A DNA stretch of 64,000 nt from Symbiodinium natans (lineage: Eukaryota; Sar; Dinophyceae; Suessiales; Symbiodiniaceae): NCBI GenBank assembly GCA_905221605.1, contig CAJNDS010002258.1, positions 198,501-262,500 of the forward strand, written 5' to 3'. A model generated the notes under the pieces. It searched no databases. It had not been told where the DNA came from and saw only the letters and a program-made list of their open reading frames with translations. The position numbers were made by a program, and so were the translations under genes. This document shows, piece after piece, positions 28,843 through 39,189 of the stretch (positions are counted from its first letter, which is position 1; each line of letters begins with the position of its first letter).

Positions 28843-30821
28843 CGAGGGCTGTGAGCAAGGCGACCCACTGGCCCCCGCCTTGTTCGCCCTGGGGCAGCAC
28901 GATGCCTTGCACCGAGCGGCGACTACCCTTCGCCCCGACGAGAGCCTGCTCGCGTTTTTAGACGACCTCTACATCACCACGACGCCCCCGCGCGCCAGGA
29001 CGTCGCTGGACACCACTGTTGAGGCCGTAGCCGACCACTGTGGCATCGGGTCCAATTTAGGCAAAACACGAGTGATGGGCGCTCGCGAGGGGCCCCCGCC
29101 ACCAGGCATCGCGGAGCTCGGTGACGAAGTTTGGCGAGGTGACCTAAGCTCTGATCAGCGCGGCATCGTGGTTCTGGGCACCCCAGTCGGGCACCCGGAT
29201 TTCATCCAAGCCTGGGCAACCCGCCGCCTCGAGGACGAGGAGCAGCTACTCCGCCAGCTGCCAAAGCTGCCGGACTTGCAATGCTCATGGCTGCTCCTGC
29301 TGCTTTGTGCCTCCCCTCGCGCCAACCACGCCCTCGCGCCAACCACGCCCTTCGCACGGTGCCGCCGCAGGAGATCCTCGCCTACGCCCGCGCCCATGAT
29401 CGAGCCGTCTGGCATACCCTCAAGCAATGCCTTGGGGGCGCGGATGAGCCAGAAGCTCCGCACGCGCGAGACTTGGCGATGTTGCCGGCCCACTTCGGCG
29501 GTTTGGGACTGCAATCGGCGGAGCGCACGAGCCCCGCGCACGAGCCCCGCAGCATACTGGGCCGGCATTGCAGATGCTTTGCCGGTGATCCACGCCCGGC
29601 TGCCTGAGTTTGCCGAGCGCTGCCGGGATGCACTGGAGCATGACGGTGACAATGCCTCCAGCCTGCGTGCTGCTGCCGAGGCCCGTGAGCTTTTATGAGC
29701 CGAAGGCTGGGAAGCCTGCCCAGGCTGGCGAGAGATCCTCCAAGGACCCCGCCGGAACACGGCCCGGGAGACTGGCCACATGGCTGGCAGTTTCATGCGT
29801 CGCGCACTCGCAACCAACATTTCCGCGACAGTATGATGCTGCCGGCTATGCTGCCGGATGCCCGGGCGCTGGTGCGGTCCCAATCAGGGCCTCATGCAGG
29901 GTCCTGGCTCACTGCCATACCAGCCGAGCCAGCCACGACGCTTGCGCCCCAAGCCATGCAACTCGCGCTCCGCCGCCGCCTGCGCATGCCACTCCCCCTC
30001 TGCCACGGCAGGTGCGGCCCGGCACCCGGCTGTGGGGCGCAAGTCGACCGCCTCGGCGACCACGCGCTCGCTTGCCCGCGAACCGGCCTGCTCGCCCGAC
30101 GCGCCAAGGTCGTCGAGCGAGCGTGGGTCTGCGTTGCGCGCGCAGCCGTCGGTGCCGAAGGGCAGGTGGTGCCACAACAATGGCTCGTGCACACCACGGC
30201 GCCTGGAGTGCGCACGGAGGACAGACGCCGCCTAGACGTGGTCATCTACGGGGCGACGCCTAACGGATCCGCGCCATGCTGCGATGCGACGCTGGTATCG
30301 CCACTTACACGCACGGGGCAACCACAGCCATGCACGGCCGACGTCGACGGCGCCGCCCTGCGGGCAGCGGAGTGACGCAAGGCGGCAACCTACCCGGAGC
30401 TCCGGCGCCAAGGGCCGCAGAAGCTCCTGGTGCTTGGCAGCGAGGTCGGAGGGCGCTTCAACAGCGACGCGCAGCAACTGGTGCGAGACCTGGTCCGACT
30501 GCGGTCCTACAGAGCGCCGCCAGCCCTGCGCGCCGCCGCGTCTTCCGGCTGGACGCGTCGCTGGTGGGGCATGCTATCTGTCGCAGTGCAGCAGGCAGTC
30601 GCAAGCACTGCCCTTGGGCAGCCATGGCCCCAGCCGCCGCACGCCACCAGCATCGCGGGTCCGCCGCTCGACCGCGTTCTCGACCCCGCAGAGGCCGAGG
30701 GGCCGAGCCGCCTGCCGCTGCGACACCTGTCGTAGTCGTAGGGCCTCGCAGGCTCCGTAGGACCCCTTCACTGACCGGACACAAAGTGGGCAGGAGTAAA
30801 AGAGCGAGCAAAAAAAAAAAT
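28832..30821 (+). mobile_element. Non-LTR retrotransposon copy B, 5'-truncated at RT motif B
   Basis: It begins inside the RT at IQQGEGCEQGDPLAPALF. It continues with LLAFLDDLYITTTPPRA (motif C), SNLGKTRVMGAREG, LSSDQRGIVVLGTPVGHP and LQCSWLLLLLCASPRANHA, then a short local duplication (near 29,320-29,350) and frameshifts. The C-terminal part at 29,940-30,360 reads DHALACPRTGLLARRAKV, VVPQQWLVHTTAPGV and CDATLVSPLTRTGQP. It ends GAGCGAGC plus poly(A) at about 30,811-30,821. Confidence 0.75.
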
Positions 30822-30830
30822 TCGTCTGCG
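30810..30830 (+). repeat. Poly(A) junction between copies B and C
   Basis: AGAGCGAGC, an A-run of about eleven, then sequence that within 15 bases becomes RT-coding for copy C. Confidence 0.75.
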
Positions 30831-32918
30831 CGTTGCGTCGAGGCCGCATCGTCGCGCTGCGCTGACGAAGCCCACAGGCGGCGTGCGCGCACTAGTTAGG
30901 GGCGATGTCTTCCGACGTCTTGTCGCGCGCTTCTTTCCAATATGCGCTGAGCACAAGAGCGGGGCCTGAGGCCGTGGTGCTGAGCATTGACGGCGTTGGT
31001 GCGTATGACCACATCTCCCGGGCGAGCATGCTCGATGCCTTGCTTTGGAAGGCCTCCTTCCGTTCGCGGCACTCTTCTATGGGCAAGCCAGCTGCTACGC
31101 GTTTTATGACGAAGGGGGCGCGGCGTGGGGCAAGACGTGTGGCAAGGCGAGGGTGGGGAGCAGGGTGACCCCCTGATGCCGGGGCTGTATGCGTTGGGAC
31201 AGCACTCGGCCCACGGAGAGGCTGTACGCATTCCTCGACGATGTGTACATCACGAGTAACCCGGAAAGGACGGTCCCCGTGTTACACATTGCTCAGGAAG
31301 CCCTTGGCGCGCAGGCAAATGTTCAAGGCCACCTTGGCAAGACCAGGGCTTGGAACGCGGCCGGGGAGGAACCGCCGGGGCTGGTGGCGGCTGTGCCCGT
31401 AGCTGCGCACGAACTCCCTTGCTGGACCGGCGACTGGGCACTGCCGCCGGCCCAGCAAGGCCTCATCGTTCTCGGCAGCCCCCTCGGTAGCCGCGAGTTC
31501 GTGGTTGCCGCGCTGGCAGAAAGGCGACGAGCTCCTGGCCCGTCTCCCTGCCATGCAGGACATGCAGTCCGCGTGGCTGCTACTTGCTGTGCGCGGCCCC
31601 GCGGTGCCAGTACCTCCTCCGCACGGTGCCGCCGAGCGTCACGGACACGTTCGCCAGCGAACACGACTCAGCCGTTGCACGTTGCCTCGCCGTCCTGCTG
31701 TCGGGGGGAAATGAGCCCATGGATCCGCGCCAGCGCAACGGCGAGCCGCCCTGCCGCTGTGCATGGGTGGCCTCGGCGTCGCCTCTGCGCATCCTGGGCG
31801 GACGGCCCGCTGAGGGAACATCACCCGGGCACATTGGCCGAGTTGATGCGGCCGATGCTGGCGGAGGAGGCGCCCGATGTCGCGCCCAGCGCCAGGGAGG
31901 CCCAGCAGGCGGCCGGGCTGTTGCGAACGCTCGGCCTCGACGTGCCAACATGGGCCGTGTTGTGCGATGGAGCGCCGCCGCGCGCTCACCCCGCCCAAGC
32001 GGCCGGCCCACCGGCCCGTAAGGGGTGGCAGCGTTGCGCCAGCGCCTCTGTCGCTTTTCAGTGACCTTGATCCTGCGTCTCGTGCGCTGCTGCTGTCGCG
32101 GGGGGGGATGGCGCCAGCTGCGCCCTGACGGCGCTCCCTACCAGTGCCGACCTCGTCGTGCCAGATGCGGAGTACCGCGTAATGCTGCTCCGACGCCTGC
32201 GACTGCCAGTGCCTTCGCGCCCAGGCGTCGTCGCCGCGGCCGGGCCCTTGATACCCTCGGGGATCACCGCACAGCTTGTGCGCAAGTCGGGGTCCTCGCA
32301 CATCGTGCGGGCCAAGTCGAGCGGGCAGCGGCGCGCATTTGCCGAGAGGCCGGAGCACGCGTAGCGGACAGCGTCGCCCTCCGCGATCTCAACGTTGACG
32401 TCCCTGCCACAGACGGGCGCCGCATCGAGGTCGTGGCCAGCGCCCAGATCGCGGTCGACACGACGCTCGTCAGCCCACTGCAGAGGTGCGGAGAGCCCCG
32501 TCCAGGAGCCGACGTTGAGCCTTGCACGTACCCGGAGCTGCGGGCTGGCGGGCAAGGGCGTTGTCGGTTGGTCGTATTCGGCATGGAAGTCGGAGGACGA
32601 TTCAGCCCCAACGCCCTGGCCTTCATCCGCCGCCTGGCGCGGACACGTGGACGAGCGCGTGCGCCGTGGAATGCGGCCGCGGCCGGCCGGGCGCTCACCC
32701 GGCGGTGGCATTGCCTTGCGTCATTGGCGGCACTGCGTGCACACGCGCAAACGCTGTTTTGAGCTGCCGGTGCAGTCGTGCGACGCGGGGGATGACCAGG
32801 AGCTGCCGCTGGGGGAGTTGCTCGCCGAGCGCCCAGGCAGCCGGACTGTGAGCCCTGACGGTAGCCCGACCCTTGAACCCAGGACAGCGGGTGCAAAAAG
32901 GAGCGAGGAAAAAAAAAC
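30822..32918 (+). mobile_element. Non-LTR retrotransposon copy C, 5'-truncated, with A-rich tail
   Basis: Starts in the RT N-terminal region (KPTGGVRALVRGDVFRRLVA at about 30,865-30,925). It continues with FQYALSTRAGPEAVVLSIDG, VGAYDHISRASM (motif A), a frameshifted GEGGEQGDPLMPGLYALG at 31,150-31,200 and LYAFLDDVYITSNPE (motif C). The rest reads HLGKTRAWNAAGEEP and LPPAQQGLIVLGSPLG. The tail after GGAGCGAGG is a run of nine A at about 32,909-32,917. Confidence 0.75.
32025..32762 (+). pseudogene. Copy C: best-preserved C-terminal nuclease-like frame
   Basis: A 245-codon frame contains LDTLGDHRTACAQVGVLAHR, REAGARVADSVALRDLNVDV, TDGRRIEVVASAQIAVDTTL, VSPLQRCGEPRPGADV, GRCRLVVFGMEVGGRF and AFIRRLART. 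It is the clearest version of the domain seen in copies A and B. The RIEVVA...IAVDTTLVSP order fits a PD-(D/E)XK fold, with D of IAVDTT as a candidate catalytic residue; this is inference. About seven residues present in copy A (WHGSQ region) are missing. Confidence 0.6.
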
Positions 32919-33098
32919 CACAAAATGTTGGGGAAAATTCTGAATGCTATTCGAATTTTTCAAAAAAAAATGTTTCGTCGCTGTACATTGCGAACTGTAC
33001 ATCTGTTTCACTTGGTAGTTAGTCACTGACCGCTGGACGGTTGTTTGAGGACTCGTGCTGTCCCTACATTAGGGAAAGGCGAGCGTCATAATGTTGCG

Positions 33099-34142
33099 AT
33101 GTTAACAACGAGAAATCATTATGTTGTCTGTTCTGCGTCACAAAAGAAGAGTATTCGAGATTGGCATGATGCATTGCGCAAATGTTTTGCAGCGGAGCTG
33201 GATCGCAGGTTACAATTATTGCCACAATTTGCCACACACTTGCAGACACTTGCAGCAAACATGGCCATGTTGGCAAAGAAAACAAGAAACAGCACCAGAC
33301 TAGATCCGGGATGTGCGGCCATGCTGAAGTTGTGGATGCGTATTGTTGGTCAAGGCTTGGCTCTGGCATCTGTACTCGTTTCGGGATTTTTGATGTGCAG
33401 GTACGTCGTATTTGCAGGGCGAGCGCGCCGCAGCGCTAGGCGAGTTATTCACACCTTCCATGACTGGGATTATGAAGACCCATCAGCCCCGCATGCAGTT
33501 GCGGAAACCATATCGTCTTGGAAATATAATTGGCGCCGAGCAGGATGGCATCCGCGCACGTTACAGCACTTTGAGTGTCAACACTCGCTGCTATATGAGG
33601 AAATGATGGATGCACTAAGCTTAGCTCTCAGGCATGGCAACAAGAAGGAGGCTGCATGCTATTTACGTTATGTGGCAATGGCAGCCATTGGTGGAGGCTG
33701 GCTATCGGATTCTGACACCGTGCCGACACATCTTGTACCAGGCCAAGATCTTCCAAACAACGGCATCTTCACTGTCTATCACGGAAACCTTTCTTTGATG
33801 TCTGGGACCCAAGAAGAATTTGAGAGAGTGTCGAGACTCCTGATCAAACGGATGAATTCCAAGCAACAGGTGATCAATACGCCGGATTGTTCGGACAGAT
33901 TAATTTTCCGGGACATGATAGCGCAAGGTGAGATTTTGTCAGCCGAACGGGTGATCCCAGCACATTTCTGGCAAGACCACGTGTCGTGCAAAAGCATGAC
34001 GGACCCGGACCACTTTGCAGTCCAATTTTCGAAGGCTGCCATCGAGATGCTGGGATATTACGTTGATGCTCGTGGCCCCCTGATGAACCGCACAATGGAT
34101 CGCTGGCGAGCGTGCCGCAACAAAACAATCACATCAATTTGA
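33099..34142 (+). CDS. Membrane-anchored glycosyltransferase-like protein (DXD motif), intronless
   Basis: From ATG 33,099 this is 347 codons; a second ATG at 33,321 would give a shorter type II protein. A hydrophobic segment (GLALASVLVSGFLMCRYVVF, about residues 86-105) suits a signal anchor. The lumenal part has ISSWKYNWRRAGWHPRTL and LRYVAMAAIGGGWLSDSDTV. The GGGWLSDSDTVP block is a GGxxxDxD motif as in GT32-like sugar-transferase families, with DSD (residues 204-206) as candidate nucleotide-sugar/metal ligands. FTVYHGNLSLMSGTQEEFER follows as in related algal proteins. The substrate cannot be told. No introns interrupt it, unlike the other host genes here, which suggests a retrogene. The upstream frame is open from 33,045 (TTG) without an ATG. 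Confidence 0.65.
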   Translation: MLTTRNHYVVCSASQKKSIRDWHDALRKCFAAELDRRLQLLPQFATHLQTLAANMAMLAKKTRNSTRLDPGCAAMLKLWMRIVGQGLALASVLVSGFLMCRYVVFAGRARRSARRVIHTFHDWDYEDPSAPHAVAETISSWKYNWRRAGWHPRTLQHFECQHSLLYEEMMDALSLALRHGNKKEAACYLRYVAMAAIGGGWLSDSDTVPTHLVPGQDLPNNGIFTVYHGNLSLMSGTQEEFERVSRLLIKRMNSKQQVINTPDCSDRLIFRDMIAQGEILSAERVIPAHFWQDHVSCKSMTDPDHFAVQFSKAAIEMLGYYVDARGPLMNRTMDRWRACRNKTITSI

Positions 34143-34268
34143 GCTGGTCTTTGGCCGACGCCAACGACACCTCTCGTCCTTTCCAGCATCCCTTTTATGC
34201 CCCTTAACAAGACCGCTGGCTGCCTTCTAGTCATTCTAGTCGCTGTTTCACCATAGGCCCGGAGCAAA

Positions 34269-34725
34269 TTGAGATGCTTAGAACAGACCAAAGGCGCGTT
34301 GGGCAATGTCAGAGGGTTTGAGAGATTTTGGGAGGCGAGTGAAAGTTGTTATCATCTGAAGCGGGCTTTGGTTCAGACGGGTGCGCTGCCATGCATCAGT
34401 GGAGAGTGGATGCCCTGGTGCCAAGCGCACATGAATGAAAGGACCTCCTGCAAGGCGAAATGCCAAAGTGGAAGTTTGAAGTTAGCCGACATGTTGGACT
34501 TTTCAGAACCAGGATTTGTGCATACCACTTCTCAAAGCAGCTGCGAACCCAGTGCCCAGTGCTTTTGCATGCTTTTGGACCACATCAACCCTGGCGATGG
34601 CAAGGCATTCGGCAGCGCCGTGGTGATTCGGATGCGTCCTTGTACGAGCGAGAATCCAGCCCAGATCTCATATCGCTTCAACTACCGCTGCCGATTTTTC
34701 TGGGGGCAAGACACAAGACATGTGT
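34269..34725 (+). CDS. Unrecognised Cys-rich open frame, possible exon
   Basis: An open frame with balanced composition and about a dozen cysteines: RGFERFWEASESCYHLKRAL, SGEWMPWCQAHMNERTSCKA, CEPSAQCFCMLLDHINPGDG. It starts after a stop without an ATG at its head and runs into the (TG)n start of the first 327-bp repeat. It resembles secreted Cys-rich proteins only in composition. I recognise no family. Confidence 0.3.
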
Positions 34726-35049
34726 GTGTGTGTAAACGCCTGAACATGGTGATCGCTGTGATTGACATTTCCATTTGCAGGGGGCAGTGACCCGCTCATA
34801 AGCTCACTGCCAATGAAGCTGCTTATGAGTTGGGAGGATATCCAGGCTGATCACCTGGACGTACCTGCATGTAGAGTGGGATACCACACTGCTTGTGACA
34901 TCATGTACCCTGAAGTCCCGAGGCAGGCAACCATGCTCCTTTTCATTCTTCCCTTCTTCTTGACTCCTCTTGAGTGTGTTGTGGGTCTGGTGGTTGGTAC
35001 ATGTTGGTACCGTGATCACTGCATCAGTTCATGCCAAGCCAAAGTGTGT
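34723..35049 (+). repeat. 327-bp direct repeat, copy 1
   Basis: It starts in a GTGTGTGT run, reads TAAACGCCTGAACATGG and ends GCCAAAGTGTGT. It is repeated without indels at +733. I found one substitution: G at 34,780 is A in copy 2 within TTTGCA(G/A)GGGG. It can encode LLMSWEDIQADHLDVPACRV and LLFILPFFLTPLECVVGLVV, but this need not be protein. Confidence 0.85.
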
Positions 35050-35455
35050 ACCAGTTCTGGTTTTTCCCGACATGGGGCCAGATCTCAGGGGCATGTGCCC
35101 GAGCCCGCGATAGCGGATGAGTGAATCACAACGTTGCAGACGCTTGTTCTCATCCATCGGGATCATCTGCAGTAGGATGACATGTGCCCACAGTGGGCTT
35201 CATCGGGATCATCGGTCACTGCACGGTCAAGGGCCGCGGTCAAGGGTTGATCAGTAGAGACAGCTTGCTGAACATGTGCTTTCCCTAGGAGTGCAGGTAG
35301 ATCGTCTGTGCATGTGCAGGTAGGAGGACCAGGTAGGCACGCGCTCAAGGTATCCGGAATCCTTAAACTGACATGTCATTGATCTCTTGTTGCTGTTCAT
35401 GACTGGCTTGCTGACACCTGCTTGCTTCTTCGCGTCCTTTTCGCCCTTCGGGGCG

Positions 35456-35782
35456 TGTGTGTGTGTAAACGCCTGAACATGGTGATCGCTGTGATTGACA
35501 TTTCCATTTGCAAGGGGCAGTGACCCGCTCATAAGCTCACTGCCAATGAAGCTGCTTATGAGTTGGGAGGATATCCAGGCTGATCACCTGGACGTACCTG
35601 CATGTAGAGTGGGATACCACACTGCTTGTGACATCATGTACCCTGAAGTCCCGAGGCAGGCAACCATGCTCCTTTTCATTCTTCCCTTCTTCTTGACTCC
35701 TCTTGAGTGTGTTGTGGGTCTGGTGGTTGGTACATGTTGGTACCGTGATCACTGCATCAGTTCATGCCAAGCCAAAGTGTGT
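35456..35782 (+). repeat. 327-bp direct repeat, copy 2
   Basis: Near-identical to 34,723-35,049. Both copies begin and end in GTGTGT. The 406-bp spacer holds TCATCGGGATCATC-type short repeats (near 35,155 and 35,200) but no gene. Confidence 0.85.
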
Positions 35783-36650
35783 GTGCTCCCGTGAAGTCGT
35801 TGTAGGGCAGGTGCAATGAAGAGGCTTAGGTTGAGTTGCGTTGCCTTCTGGAATGTCAGGGTTGCGGGAAAAAGCGGTCTTGGATGAAAGCTTTGATTAG
35901 TCGGCACCCCAATCCTGTCGTGTGATGGGTCCCGAAGCATGCCTCCAGTTTTCACGGTGTTGCAAAAACACAAAGTGCCAGCCCTGCACCAAAGTACGAA
36001 ACACAAGAAGTTCAACGGGCAAGCGAACGAACACCGGTGGCCATTTCTTTAGGTGGTTTTCTCTTTCTGTCCGTCTCGCTGTGTTGTATGCTCGTCGTCA
36101 AGAACATTACAGTAGAAGTCGAGGCCAGTAGAGTTCCAGCCAGAAACCAAAACCCCCACGACAGCTAGCCCGCTTGTTCCGTCCACCAAGGCGCCAGCTA
36201 TGCTACTCGACAGAGTAGCAGACGCCATTCTGGTGCCAGGCTGCAAGAACCCATTGTGCAACACTTCTGCTCAACAGACTTCAAGCAAATGCTTGGGCCA
36301 GGCGCTCCATCGGCAACTTGTTCCCGCTCACAGGTGCTGAAGGAGTCTTGCAAAATCAACTTTCCGGCTGCACTTGTACATGAGGCTGCCTTCGTGCACC
36401 TGCAATGAGGTGCCGGCAATGCGAAACATATGTTGCACATTGCCTCTCGTATTTCGAAGGATGTCAACTTGTTGCACCACGGCCCGCAGATACCAGTACT
36501 TTTTTTTCGATTTTGTTACATGAGGCCGTAAGCATGGATATGGTGTTCGGGTGGCCCAAAACGCATAAGACTCGTGCCGTGCAGGTATGCAACCAAAGCA
36601 GTTTCTCTGCTGCAGCAAGCCCGTCGGCTCCGAAAAGGTTAGAGTGCAAG
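35783..36650. other. Stretch without a supported gene
   Basis: Only short frames without convincing exon boundaries. Confidence 0.4.
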
Positions 36651-36747
36651 TTGGGCCAAGGAGCTTGAGCAGGCAGCAGAGGCAGCTCAAGAGCAGCAGC
36701 AGCCTTCGGCACAGCATGCGGTGGAGCTTTGTGATTTTTGGCCAGAG
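36651..36747 (+). CDS. Exon-like segment: AKELEQAAEAAQEQQQ
   Basis: After a gcaag acceptor the frame reads WAKELEQAAEAAQEQQQPS then AQHAVELCDFWPE, followed by a strong donor (CCAGAG|gtaagc). The helical, Gln-rich composition suggests coiled coil. It is the first of a + strand series of short exon-like segments; I do not know the protein. Confidence 0.5.
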
Positions 36748-37004
36748 GTAAGCAAATAAGCACGCATGAAACACCGAGGGCAGAAGAAAACGCGGCCGCC
36801 TTCACAACAAGCTTCATAAATGAGCCGGTTGAGGAGGCACGTCATGTGAAGACTATGCAGGGAGACAGCTGCAAATACTGCTCAACTTGAAGCTCAGGAA
36901 GGCTCCGAGAAGGACGTGTGCATTAGGTACTCGTAGAGCATCATGTGGCTGCCGGTTTGCAATGCCAAAGCATGCGTTGTTCCCACAAACTGGCTGTTTT
37001 GCAG

Positions 37005-37112
37005 GAGTACAGCACGGGTAGCAGCTCGAACAGTTCCGGTCAAGATGACGAAGATAATGTGCTGGAACTTGCGGCGCGTCTGCATTGCTTACCATATGCG
37101 CTTTTCACGGAG
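37005..37112 (+). CDS. Exon-like segment: EYSTGSSSNSSGQDDEDN
   Basis: Acceptor gttttgcag|GAG. Exactly 36 codons: EYSTGSSSNSSGQDDEDN then VLELAARLHCLPYALFTE. It joins in frame to 37,184 (GAC AGT GAC) if the 71 bases between, bounded by TCACGGAG repeats, are removed. Confidence 0.5.
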
Positions 37113-37183
37113 ACATTTTCCCTACTTGGATGTTCACGTGTAGAAGATGATAGCATTGGGAGACATTTTCCTCTGTCACGGAG

Positions 37184-37260
37184 GACAGTGACCTAGAGGA
37201 CTATGATCATGAAGCTGCCGGAGAACGCATAGGTTCAATGCTGGAGAACTTGAAGCACCG
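37184..37260 (+). CDS. Exon-like segment: DSDLEDYDHEAAGERIG
   Basis: Reads DSDLEDYDHEAAGERIG then SMLENLKHR and meets a possible GC donor at 37,261 (CACCG|gcctta). It continues the acidic character of the preceding segment. Confidence 0.45.
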
Positions 37261-37498
37261 GCCTTAGAAGGGGCAATAGCTGGCGGATGCGCAACTCAAG
37301 TTTTCGGACCACTTGGTGCGAGCACGCAGTGAGGTGTCAAGATCGCATTGACATCATGGACACTTGCTTGCATTTGCGTGCAAGCGAGGGCAAGACGCCG
37401 AGACGGCGAGATCCGGTTTGAAGAAGACTGGGACATGACCTGCTGCCAAGACTGGGACATGACCGGCTGCCAAGGATTCGCTACATACATTTTACCAG

Positions 37499-37570
37499 AT
37501 TCGAAGAGAAGCGGTAGAGACGGAGATGGAGGAACTTGAGACATTGGAGAAGGAGTACTACGACAGGCCC
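37499..37570 (+). CDS. Exon-like segment: REAVETEMEELETLEKEYY
   Basis: Acceptor tttaccag|ATT, frame IRREAVETEMEELETLEKEY then YDRP, donor GT at 37,571. Strong heptad pattern. Confidence 0.5.
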
Positions 37571-37603
37571 GTCTTGTTTTTGAGCGCGCTGCGGGTGAAA
37601 CGC

Positions 37604-37656
37604 ATTGGCCTTGGCCTTGGCCTTTGGCCTTGGCCTTGGCCTTGGCCTTGGCCCGG
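37604..37656. repeat. (TTGGCC)n hexanucleotide repeat
   Basis: CTTGGCCTTGGCC-type units repeat about eight times with one TTT interruption. The repeat is nearly self-complementary (GGCC core). Confidence 0.85.
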
Positions 37657-38309
37657 GAGAATCGTGTTTGTCAGGGTTTTACTTAGGGACTTCTTGGGCT
37701 GGGAGTTAAGGTTCGCCCAGCCCATACCCTAGGTTTCTGCCCGGCGCCTTCCACTTGCGGGTTTGTTCTCAGGCTGCCTGGGCTTGTACAAAGCTGCCTA
37801 CAGTAGGCCGGGACATGTGAGCACACAACACAACTACCCGGCATGGAGCTGTTTCCGTAGCTGGATCGTAGGCCTTCTGACAGGTACCCCATAAGTCCCC
37901 TTGAAAACCAGATCCGGGCTGTCTCCTTGTGACTCGACTGTTGTTGCCTTTGGATCTCCTGGTGCGGGCAATGGGGAGGTGGAGTTCCTTCGTCCCTCAA
38001 AGGCTCAAAGGGGGAATTGGACTTAGAAGCCCTGAAGCCTCAACCCAGGGGCCGTTCTTGAGGCGGAAGAGGGGAACCATCCAGCAGCACGACACCCTCG
38101 ATTTTGCTTAGAGGGAGTTCGGGCTTGGAATTAAGTTTGTTACTTCAACGAGTGTTGCCTGGTGCTGAGATCTTTTTTCGTTTTAGGTGGGGGTGCCGAC
38201 ATCTGTGGGGGGCCCGGGTGAACCCATCCTCGGTGTGGGCAAACAGGTCTAACGCCTGAGGGAGAGTGGGCTTAGACGGCCTGTTTGAGTGCTGCTTCTT
38301 GCCTCGCAG

Positions 38310-38414
38310 TGCAGGGATGAGGAGACCAAGGAGACGTTGTTCTTGCTTTGTTTGCGCTCGCTTCTGTCGGGTGGGGACCACTGCAGCATGTCGCAGGAAT
38401 CTTTGAACAGCATG
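38310..38414 (+). CDS. Exon-like segment: CRDEETKETLFLLCLRSLL
   Basis: Acceptor gcctcgcag|T and donor ATG|gtgagg. The frame reads CRDEETKETLFLLCLRSLL then SGGDHCSMSQESLNSM, of exon-like length (105 nt). No family recognised. Confidence 0.5.
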
Positions 38415-38639
38415 GTGAGGGCATTCGAATCCAAAGGCATGACGGAAGTGCAAGTGCTTGTGAAGTCTGAAACTAAGTCGCCATGAACATGCGAAAACGC
38501 AGTTGCTTGGATAAAGGGATGCCGCACCCCGAGGTGTAGTGCAACCCTCCAAGCCGGTGCCAATGGCAGCTTTCGTCAACGACAAAAGTGCCTCGATGTA
38601 AAGCTTTCGAAAAAGCTCTTTTTTGGATGTGCACTTCAG

Positions 38640-38753
38640 AGGTTCTCGAAGGCTGCAAAGGCAAAGAGCAGACCACCCGAGAGAAAGGTTTCCATGGCAG
38701 AGGACCACGAAGAGAAGGAACAGAAGGAGTTTTCCTTTGGCTTGAAGCTTGCA
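38640..38753 (+). CDS. Exon-like segment: RFSKAAKAKSRPPERKVSM
   Basis: Acceptor cacttcag. The frame is RFSKAAKAKSRPPERKVSM then AEDHEEKEQKEFSFGLKLA. A GC donor at 38,754 keeps phase 0 with the next segment; a GT donor at 38,761 would not. Confidence 0.45.
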
Positions 38754-38803
38754 GCTTTAGGTTGATGTTTTGAAATGTTGTTTGACCTACTTTTTTTTGT
38801 CAG

Positions 38804-39052
38804 AGTCTTTCCGGAAATCGGATCCAGGAGACTGAAGAGACCGAATGGAAACCGAAACGCTCATTGAAGCCCTTCTTCCAAGACGAGGTGAAGGAGTCGC
38901 TGTCAGAGCCGCCACAGCATTTCATAGCATGCTACAGCACTGTGGTGATTGTCCCAGCTTCAGCTACTTCAAGAAAATTGCAGGAAGAGGTCAAGGAGGA
39001 TTTGCCGGAAGAGGAGGAAGTGCGCGCAAGTGCAAATGGTGCCCGAGCAGCG
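38804..39052 (+). CDS. Exon-like segment: IQETEETEWKPKRSLK, acidic C-terminus
   Basis: Acceptor ttttttgtcag|AGT. Frame SLSGNRIQETEETEWKPKR, FFQDEVKESLSEPPQHFIA, then KLQEEVKEDLPEEEEVRAS. Possible donor GT at 39,053. Charged, partly helical, no known domain. Confidence 0.5.
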
Positions 39053-39189
39053 GTGGGGTTCCTCTGCATTGGCAAGTGTGCGCGAGTGTTGCGCGCGAAG
39101 GAGGTGCAAGGACCCGTTGTGACCGAAGAGGCCAATGCATGCGGTGTATGCACGTATGTATGCACTTGTATGAGTCTTGTATGCGCAGC

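Noticed and set aside
24047-32800. GC-rich region as bacterial contamination or a bacterial gene cluster
   Set aside because: Frames carry eukaryotic non-LTR RT motifs, poly(A) ends and repeated copies, and the region grades into the rest of the window.
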